From contig CAZPYY010000056.1 in the NCBI GenBank assembly GCA_964590995.1, positions 1-6,477 on the forward strand: a stretch of 6,477 nt of DNA, given 5' to 3'. Source of the DNA: Susulua sp964590995 (lineage in GTDB: Bacteria; Omnitrophota; Gorgyraeia; Duberdicusellales; 4484-171). Below the pieces are notes generated by a model, which ran no database searches, was not told the DNA's origin, and saw only the letters and a list, made by a program, of their open reading frames with translations. Numbering within the stretch: position 1 is the first letter of the stretch; every line of letters starts with the position of its first letter. Shown here piece after piece: positions 1-4,656 of the stretch. The position numbers and the translations under genes were made by a program.

Positions 1-1075
1 CAAAAAAATGAACCTTCTTCATGTCAAAAACTACCTCGACCATACTCCCGATAGTGGGCTTATTAGAAGCATCGACCACCGCAATGACAGTATGCTTTCC
101 GGTGGAAAGGTAAAGGTAATTTCTTGATCCCATTGTTTCCATAACATCGCAGAGAACCGTTAAGGTATTATCGGCTGTTGCATACGAGGCAAAGAGTTTA
201 TCGTAGATGTTTTCCGGACGAATACCAAAAATAATACTTTTATCAATATACTTCTCTAAAGGCGGGTACATCTGCTCTAATATTTTTACCTTAAAACTTC
301 CTTCATTAAAGTGCAGGCTCCCATCTTTTTTGACGATAATCCCCTTCATAAAATTCATCGGCGGAGAACCGATAAAACCAGCAACAAACTTACTCGACGG
401 ATTATCGTAAACATTTAGAGGGGTATCAAATTGTAAAATCTCTCCGCTCTTCATAATCGCGATGCGATCCCCTAAAGTCATAGCTTCGGTTTGATCGTGA
501 GTCACATAGACCATTGTGTTTTGAATCTTAAGGTGTAGTTTGTGAATTTCAGTACGCATTTGCACCCGCATCTTAGCATCAAGATTACTCAAAGGCTCAT
601 CAAAGAGAAAAACATAAGGTTTTCTGACAATCGCTCTTCCTACAGCAACCCTCTGGCGCTCACCACCGGAAATCTCTCTTGGCCTCCTGTCAATCAAATG
701 ACCTATACCTAAAATCTGAGCGGCGTTTTTAACCCGATTATCAATATCTGTCTTTGGATAGTTACGCAATTTTAAAGCGAAAGCCATGTTGCTATAAACA
801 TCCATATGGGGATAGAGAGCGTAGTTCTGAAAAACCATGGCAATATTGCGGTCTTTAGGCGGAACATTATTAACCAACCGGTCTCCTACGTAAATCTCGC
901 CCTTAGAAGGGGTTTCTAAACCGGCTATCATCCTTAAGGTAGTAGATTTACCACAACCAGAAGGACCAACCAAAACAACAAACTCACGGTCTTCAATCTC
1001 AAGGTTTACGTCCTTGACTGCCGGAACATTGCCCCTGTAGATCTTATATAAGTTTTTTAATTTTACTTCTGCCAT
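1..1075 (-). CDS. ABC transporter ATP-binding protein, MalK/UgpC (carbohydrate uptake CUT1) type; C-terminus cut by window edge
   Basis: This is the cytoplasmic ATPase that drives an ABC importer, most likely for sugars or glycerol-phosphate-type substrates. I read 358 codons from the ATG at 1075 without a stop. Visible motifs are the Walker A GPSGCGKST (residues 37-45), Q-loop MVFQNYALYPH (Q83), ABC signature SGGERQ (136-141), Walker B VFLFDEP (D159, E160), D-loop SNLD (163-166) and H-loop VTHD (H193). The C-terminal third carries the MalK-type TOBE/OB region with the family motif GIRPEN, and the last residues read VHFF, which matches the usual family ending HxFD, so only about ten residues are missing. 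No permease or binding-protein gene lies in the window, so the substrate is unknown; such ATPases often serve several transporters. It has its own promoter just upstream (1084-1112) and no Shine-Dalgarno sequence. The family call is firm, the substrate is inference. Confidence 0.96.
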   Translation of the reverse strand, partial: MAEVKLKNLYKIYRGNVPAVKDVNLEIEDREFVVLVGPSGCGKSTTLRMIAGLETPSKGEIYVGDRLVNNVPPKDRNIAMVFQNYALYPHMDVYSNMAFALKLRNYPKTDIDNRVKNAAQILGIGHLIDRRPREISGGERQRVAVGRAIVRKPYVFLFDEPLSNLDAKMRVQMRTEIHKLHLKIQNTMVYVTHDQTEAMTLGDRIAIMKSGEILQFDTPLNVYDNPSSKFVAGFIGSPPMNFMKGIIVKKDGSLHFNEGSFKVKILEQMYPPLEKYIDKSIIFGIRPENIYDKLFASYATADNTLTVLCDVMETMGSRNYLYLSTGKHTVIAVVDASNKPTIGSMVEVVFDMKKVHFF

Positions 1076-1083
1076 AAACTCAA

Positions 1084-1112
1084 ATTGTAAGTTTCAAACG
1101 TAAATATGTCAA
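1084..1112 (-). promoter_or_regulatory. Predicted sigma-70 promoter of the ABC ATPase gene, leaderless or nearly so
   Basis: On the minus strand a perfect -35 box TTGACA (1112-1107) is followed by a 17-nt spacer and a -10 box TACAAT (1089-1084), five of six matches to consensus. The stop codon TGA of accD (1111-1109) lies inside the -35 box. The expected start, about 7 nt past the -10 box, is near 1077, while the ATG begins at 1075, so the transcript should have a leader of roughly 0-2 nt. The absence of a Shine-Dalgarno sequence agrees with this. Boxes and spacing are seen directly; promoter activity is inferred. Confidence 0.62.
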
Positions 1113-1948
1113 GTCAAATAATAAACTAACTTTGAAATGGTAGCTCTTAGTTCTTTTCTGTGCACAACTAAATCTACAAGACCGTGCTCCAAATTAAATT
1201 CCGAAGTCTGAAATCCTTTAGGCAAATCCTGTTTTATGGTCTGCTTTATCACCCGCGGGCCGGTAAAACCAATCAAAGCATCAGGTTCGGCAATAGTCAC
1301 ATCGCCTAGCCCGGCAAATGAAGCCATTACCCCAGCCATGGTCGGATGTGTAAGCACAGAAATAAAAGGCACATTCTCCTTCTTGAGAAGCGATAAAGCT
1401 CCGCTAGTTTTTGCCATTTGCATAAGACTAAGCATACCTTCATACATTCTAGCGCCGCCACCAGAACCAGAAATAATCACTAGAGGCACTCTTCTAGCCA
1501 AAGCGTTTTCAGTAATAATAGCGATCTTCTCTCCTACTACCGACCCCATTGAACCCATAATAAAACGAGAGTCAGTAACTGCTAAGGCTATTTCCTTACC
1601 ATCAATCTTAGCCTCACCAACAACTGCGGCAGCTTTTAAGCCGGTCTTTTCTCTTGCTTCTTCTAATTTTTGCTGGTAGGTTTTAGGACCAGAAAATCCT
1701 AAAGGATCAGAGGAGCTTAGATCTTGGGCTAGCTCCCTAAAGCTATCGGGGTCAATAAGCAGCTCTATCCTGGCCTGGCAAGTAAGTGGAAAATGATAGT
1801 TACATTTGGGGCATACCTGTAGATTCTCTTTTAGAATCTTGTTAAAAATTAAGTGAGAACACTTGGGGCACTTACTCCATAACCCGTCAGGAATGTTCTT
1901 CTTTTTCTTCTTGGGGCTATCGCCAAAAGGCTTTTTAAATATCCTCAT
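1109..1948 (-). CDS. accD: Acetyl-CoA carboxylase carboxyltransferase subunit beta
   Basis: AccD pairs with AccA to form the carboxyltransferase that moves the carboxyl group from carboxybiotin to acetyl-CoA, giving malonyl-CoA for fatty acid synthesis in the cytoplasm. The 279-residue protein is a full-length family member. It begins with a lysine-rich stretch, then a four-cysteine zinc ribbon (CPKC at 27-30, CPKC at 46-49) typical of bacterial AccD. The crotonase-type domain follows, with GSMGSVVGEKI (132-142), the glycine-rich GSGGGARMYEG (161-171), LMQMAKTS (175-182), and the C-terminal IGFTGPRVI and SEFNLEHGLVDLVVHR. Departures from the Escherichia coli sequence as I recall it are the SGSGGGAR loop and THPTMAGVMAS (200-210). 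The ATG at 1948 sits 11 nt after the DUF1015 stop; upstream is A-rich with no Shine-Dalgarno sequence. accA is not in the window. Confidence 0.97.
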   Translation of the reverse strand: MRIFKKPFGDSPKKKKKNIPDGLWSKCPKCSHLIFNKILKENLQVCPKCNYHFPLTCQARIELLIDPDSFRELAQDLSSSDPLGFSGPKTYQQKLEEAREKTGLKAAAVVGEAKIDGKEIALAVTDSRFIMGSMGSVVGEKIAIITENALARRVPLVIISGSGGGARMYEGMLSLMQMAKTSGALSLLKKENVPFISVLTHPTMAGVMASFAGLGDVTIAEPDALIGFTGPRVIKQTIKQDLPKGFQTSEFNLEHGLVDLVVHRKELRATISKLVYYLT

Positions 1949-1959
1949 GATTTTTCGTT

Positions 1960-3180
1960 TTACGTTTTAGTTTGTGGCTTTGCGCTTTTGAACCGCCTTA
2001 TTGTAACACCGGAGGCAACTTTAGGATAAAAATATGTTGATTTCTGAGGTAGCCTAAAGCCCTGACTTGATATTTTAAACACAGCATCTAGATGAACTGC
2101 CCTTAGAATGAAGGCAACTTTTTTCCTACTAGCCATCTTTTTTGCTTCGCTAAGGCTATGAGTATACTCAATTGCGCCCTTTATCTTAAATAAAGGCAAA
2201 ACAAGCTGGTGTAAGAGGTAAGTATCGAGCTCTCGATATAATTTATTAGGTATTTTATTTAGGGTAGCCCGATTTTTTAAGCTCAAGAAATAACACTGAC
2301 CTTTTTTGCAAATACCTAAGTTAAATCCCGAATAGCTCCTTAGCTTCTTTTCAAGGCCACTCTGAGTAACTTTTTTAACCTTAAAATATTGTTCTAGTTT
2401 TTTAAAGAATTCTGAATCTTTATCCTCAATCGTAACCACTCTATGAGTCGGCATGATATTTAGGCCCTTTTGACAATCAGTAACATAGGCTAAGATGTAG
2501 TTAAGGTCCTTGAATCTATTCTTATTCTTCTTAAAGTAATCATAGCTTATTTCAAAGCGATGGTGGCCATCAGCGATGACCAGCTTGCACTTATTTATTG
2601 CCCTTCCGAATTTGGCGATATCCTTCTTATCGGAAATCCTCCAAACACGATTTGGGTTGTTATCACCGTCCTTAAACCTAAACAGGGGTTTCTTTCCGGA
2701 GTAAATTTTATAGATCCTCGCAAACTCATCCAGGCGCTTAGCAGCAATAATAAATACCGGGCTCAAATTAGCTTTGGTTGCTCTTATGATCTTTTTCCGG
2801 TCTTTTTTAGGCGCTGATAAGGTATGCTCGTGAGGAAAAATGCCCTTTTTATCCATCTGTAAGAGCGAGAGAAAGCCAAAGCGCATAAATGGGTTACCCT
2901 CAACATTAAACTTCTGCTCATAAAGATAATAACTTTCCTGGGGGTCATCAATTAAAACCCCTTTCTCAACCCATTTGTTCAAAAGGAAACCTTTTTCCTG
3001 ATAATTCTTCTTATCAGCGATAAGAACGCGGGAAAAGTTATAAGGAGATTTCTTTCTCAAGGAGCTTAATTGCTTCGCGCTGATAACATCGTAAGGAGGG
3101 CAAATAACATTCGAATAATTCCTGGTGCGTGAAGGATTATAATAGGTTGCACAAAAAGGCTTAACCACAAGTGACCGCAT
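1960..3180 (-). CDS. DUF1015 family protein, function unknown
   Basis: This 406-residue protein matches the DUF1015 family across its length. Motifs I recognise are KPFCATYYNP near the N-terminus, CPPYDVIS (27-34), PHEHTLSAPKKDR (116-128), ANLSPVF (137-143), ADGHHRFE (203-210), MPTHRVV (243-249) and, at the C-terminus, KSTYFYPKVASG (380-391). The protein looks soluble, with no signal peptide or membrane segment. I chose the ATG at 3180 because family members begin just before the KPF motif and it lies 2 nt after the fmdB stop. An in-frame ATG at 3207 would add nine unconserved residues and overlap fmdB. The DGHHR motif resembles the one in ParB-like free-serine kinases, which suggests but does not prove a nucleotide- or phosphate-related activity. 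It is probably co-transcribed with fmdB and accD. Confidence 0.91.
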   Translation of the reverse strand: MRSLVVKPFCATYYNPSRTRNYSNVICPPYDVISAKQLSSLRKKSPYNFSRVLIADKKNYQEKGFLLNKWVEKGVLIDDPQESYYLYEQKFNVEGNPFMRFGFLSLLQMDKKGIFPHEHTLSAPKKDRKKIIRATKANLSPVFIIAAKRLDEFARIYKIYSGKKPLFRFKDGDNNPNRVWRISDKKDIAKFGRAINKCKLVIADGHHRFEISYDYFKKNKNRFKDLNYILAYVTDCQKGLNIMPTHRVVTIEDKDSEFFKKLEQYFKVKKVTQSGLEKKLRSYSGFNLGICKKGQCYFLSLKNRATLNKIPNKLYRELDTYLLHQLVLPLFKIKGAIEYTHSLSEAKKMASRKKVAFILRAVHLDAVFKISSQGFRLPQKSTYFYPKVASGVTIRRFKSAKPQTKT

Positions 3181-3182
3181 TG

Positions 3183-3449
3183 CTACTTCTTGTTTTTTTG
3201 TCCACATCCGGATTGATCACACCCTGCGCAAGGGGTATTTACCTCTTTTTTGACACCGGAAGTGCCGGATTTCTTATAATCAGTGGCATAAAACCCTTTG
3301 CCCTTAAAAATTACCCCTGAGCCGGAACTAATCAGCCTCTTTACCTTGCCCCGGCACTGAGGGCATCTCTTCAGAGCTTCATCGCTCATCTTCTGAAAAG
3401 CTTCAAAATTAATACCACACTTTAAGCATTCGTAGTCATATGTCGGCAT
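3183..3449 (-). CDS. FmdB-type small zinc-ribbon protein
   Basis: This is an 88-residue protein of the FmdB/CxxC regulatory-type family. It opens with the typical MPTYDYECLKCG, giving a first cysteine pair (C8, C11), and has a second pair in RCPQCRG (C29, C32), together forming a zinc ribbon. The family's conserved SGSGVIFKGKGFYATDY follows at 42-58. The tail has three more cysteines (C74, C77, C82) in a CxxC-x4-C arrangement, which could bind a second metal; cysteine-rich tails are common in this family. The family takes its name from a putative formamidase regulator, but its general role is not established. Start at 3449 is supported by the family N-terminus and an upstream GAGGGG. It follows dnaJ by 14 nt and precedes the DUF1015 gene by 2 nt. 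Confidence 0.93.
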   Translation of the reverse strand: MPTYDYECLKCGINFEAFQKMSDEALKRCPQCRGKVKRLISSGSGVIFKGKGFYATDYKKSGTSGVKKEVNTPCAGCDQSGCGQKNKK

Positions 3450-3458
3450 ATTGTTATA

Positions 3459-3464
3459 CCCCTC
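3459..3464 (-). promoter_or_regulatory. Shine-Dalgarno-like site of the FmdB-type gene
   Basis: The minus strand reads GAGGGG here, 9 nt before the ATG at 3449, and its first G is the last base of the dnaJ TAG stop codon. It is the only clear Shine-Dalgarno-like site found before an annotated start in this window. The overlap with the stop suggests coupled translation after dnaJ. Confidence 0.55.
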
Positions 3465-4168
3465 TATTCTTCTTTTCGCAGCTTTGCTAATTCTTTAAAT
3501 AACCTCTTCTGCCGAAATGATAACTTTCTAGGTATTTTTATTTCAACTACTACTAACTCGTCACCAAGGCGCTTACTGCGTAAATTGGCAACTCCTTTAT
3601 TTCTCAGCCTAAATACCGTATTGGGTTGAATGCCAGCCGGAATCTTCATCTTAACCTTTCCGTAAAGGGTAGGAACATCGATTTCTGCACCTAAAACTGC
3701 TTGTAATACTCCTACCTCGATTTTGCAATGTATATTATCTCTATCCCTTGCAAATACCGGATGAGGCCGGACACTTACGTAAACATATAAATCACCTCTA
3801 CCACTACCGGCAAAGTTTCCTTCATTCTTTAACCTCAATATTGATCCGGTATCTACGCCTTTAGGGATACTCACTTTAAGTTTTCTATTGCCTTTTGTTC
3901 TTCCCTGGCCAGAACAACTTCGGCAAGGATTTCTAATAACCTTTCCTTCACCGCCGCAATTTGGGCAAGTCTGGGCAAAGCTTATGAATCCTCCCAGGCC
4001 GGCACGAACCGTTCCTTGCCCCCTACAGGTTGCACAAGCCTCTTTTGATGAACCTGCGGCAGCACCGCTGCCATTACAAGACTCGCACTTATCATAGCGG
4101 TTAAAGGTGATATCTTTTTCTGCTCCACTGCTTACCTCTTCTAAGCTAATGCTTACCTGAAACTGCAT
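3464..4168 (-). CDS. dnaJ: DnaJ, C-terminal part (zinc-finger and substrate-binding domains) of frameshifted dnaJ
   Basis: This is the downstream piece of the Hsp40 co-chaperone gene. The 234 residues from the internal ATG hold the DnaJ zinc-binding domain with four CxxCxGxG repeats: CESCNGSG (C28/C31), CATCRGQG (C45/C48), CPNCGGEG (C68/C71) and CRSCSGQG (C82/C85). The substrate-binding C-terminal domains follow (for example GDLYVYVSVRPHPVFARD and VPTLYGKVKMKIPAG). The same frame stays open upstream to about 4327 and encodes the expected Gly/Phe region (IFRGADFSSIFGG and so on), so the real gene runs across the frame break instead of starting at this ATG. The ATG at 4168 does have GGAG 5 nt upstream and overlaps the end of the shifted N-terminal frame, so restart of translation cannot be excluded. 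Gene identity is certain; expression as a separate polypeptide is speculative. Confidence 0.93.
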   Translation of the reverse strand: MQFQVSISLEEVSSGAEKDITFNRYDKCESCNGSGAAAGSSKEACATCRGQGTVRAGLGGFISFAQTCPNCGGEGKVIRNPCRSCSGQGRTKGNRKLKVSIPKGVDTGSILRLKNEGNFAGSGRGDLYVYVSVRPHPVFARDRDNIHCKIEVGVLQAVLGAEIDVPTLYGKVKMKIPAGIQPNTVFRLRNKGVANLRSKRLGDELVVVEIKIPRKLSFRQKRLFKELAKLRKEE

Positions 4169-4554
4169 GTCCTCTCCGGTTCTTCTTCGGCTCCCGGAAG
4201 TACCGCGTCCTCCAAAAATATCAAACCCAGAACCGCCAAAGAACTGCTCAAAGATATCGCCAAGCCCTCCGGCACCACCAAAGATGCTTGAAAAATCTGC
4301 ACCGCGAAAGATATCTTCAGTGGTATAGCGGGTCCGTATTGATCATACAGTTGCTTTTTTTGAGGGTCACTTAGAACAGCATATGCTTCGGAGATTTCTT
4401 TAAATCTCTCCTCGGCCCCTTTCTTTTTTGCAGGCTCGACCCGGTCAGGATGATACTTCATAACCAGCTGCCGGTAGGCTTTTTTGATTTCATCAACCCC
4501 GGCCCCCTTTGGAAGACCTAGAATATCGTAATAATCCTTTTTGGTGCTCATCAT
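4153..4554 (-). CDS. dnaJ: DnaJ, N-terminal part (J domain) of frameshifted dnaJ
   Basis: This is the upstream piece of dnaJ. The J domain (about residues 7-73) is intact, with DYYDILGL at the start, the HPD motif (35-37) that stimulates DnaK ATPase, and the conserved end LSDPQKKQLYDQYG (61-74). After residue 76 the frame leaves the DnaJ sequence and reads 57 unrelated residues to a TAA at 4155-4153. The matching Gly/Phe region continues in another frame from about 4327. The span 4554-3464 is 1091 nt; restoring about 13 nt would give a 367-residue DnaJ, normal for the family. Two ATGs stand in tandem (4554 and 4551), without a Shine-Dalgarno sequence. It follows dnaK by 102 nt filled by a long hairpin. 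This is either a real mutation or an assembly error. Confidence 0.93.
   Translation of the reverse strand: MMSTKKDYYDILGLPKGAGVDEIKKAYRQLVMKYHPDRVEPAKKKGAEERFKEISEAYAVLSDPQKKQLYDQYGPAIPLKISFAVQIFQASLVVPEGLAISLSSSLAVLGLIFLEDAVLPGAEEEPERTCSFR
4328..4333 (-). other. dnaJ: Frame break in dnaJ
   Basis: Family-matching sequence ends with the YG codons (4338-4333) in the N-terminal frame and resumes with RYTTEDIF at about 4330-4307 in the -1 frame. The break must lie 3' of the in-frame-2 TGA at 4345-4343. DnaJ proteins usually have about five residues between YG and the arginine before the resumed block, whereas only 2 nt lie there, which fits a loss of about 13 nt. No homopolymer longer than CCC is present at the break. 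Confidence 0.8.
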
Positions 4555-4565
4555 CGTTTTAAAAT

Positions 4566-4654
4566 ACAGAAGTCAGAAGATAGATAACAGAAAACAGAAA
4601 AAACCGGCTATTTTGATTCTTTCTGTCTTCTGTCAGCTATCATCTGTCATCTAT
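4566..4654 (-). repeat. Inverted arrays of 7-bp repeats forming a long hairpin between dnaK and dnaJ
   Basis: Five CAG/TAG cores recur exactly every 7 bp on the plus strand (starts at 4567, 4574, 4581, 4588, 4595; flanking consensus close to RNYAGAW). Five CTG/CTA cores recur every 7 bp in the other arm (4623, 4630, 4637, 4644, 4651). The arms are mirror images about position 4610. Pairing 4574-4605 with 4615-4646 in the minus-strand transcript gives 26 Watson-Crick pairs, 4 G-U pairs and 2 mismatches around a 9-nt loop; 4566-4573 extends it more weakly. It begins 2 nt after the dnaK stop and ends 11 nt before the dnaJ ATG. It may control message stability or dnaJ translation, or be a dispersed repeat that landed here. 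Confidence 0.85.
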
Positions 4655-4656
4655 TC

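Noticed and set aside
1236..1679. 147-residue open frame on the plus strand, antisense to accD.
   Set aside because: It lies wholly within accD, resembles no family I know, and its composition is that of an opposite-strand shadow.
3181..3207. In-frame ATG at 3207 as the start of the DUF1015 gene.
   Set aside because: It would add nine residues not matching the family, overlap the end of fmdB by 25 nt and has no ribosome site; the ATG at 3180 fits the family N-terminus.
4354..4362. A_AAA_AAG slippery heptamer in the J-domain coding region of dnaJ, of the kind used for programmed -1 frameshifting in dnaX, in the correct frame and the direction needed to reach the downstream frame.
   Set aside because: After a -1 slip here the ribosome would meet TGA at 4345-4343 within four codons, and the conserved LYDQYG that follows is encoded in the original frame. 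The frame change must therefore occur later, at about 4333-4328, where no slippery sequence is seen.
4566..4654. The repeat arrays as a CRISPR array.
   Set aside because: The units are 7 bp with no spacers, and the two arms are in opposite orientation.
4555..4656. The dnaK-dnaJ hairpin as an ordinary intrinsic terminator.
   Set aside because: Only a UUUU run follows after one A, the stem is much longer and more AT-rich than usual terminators, and the heptad repeats are not explained. Partial attenuation remains possible.
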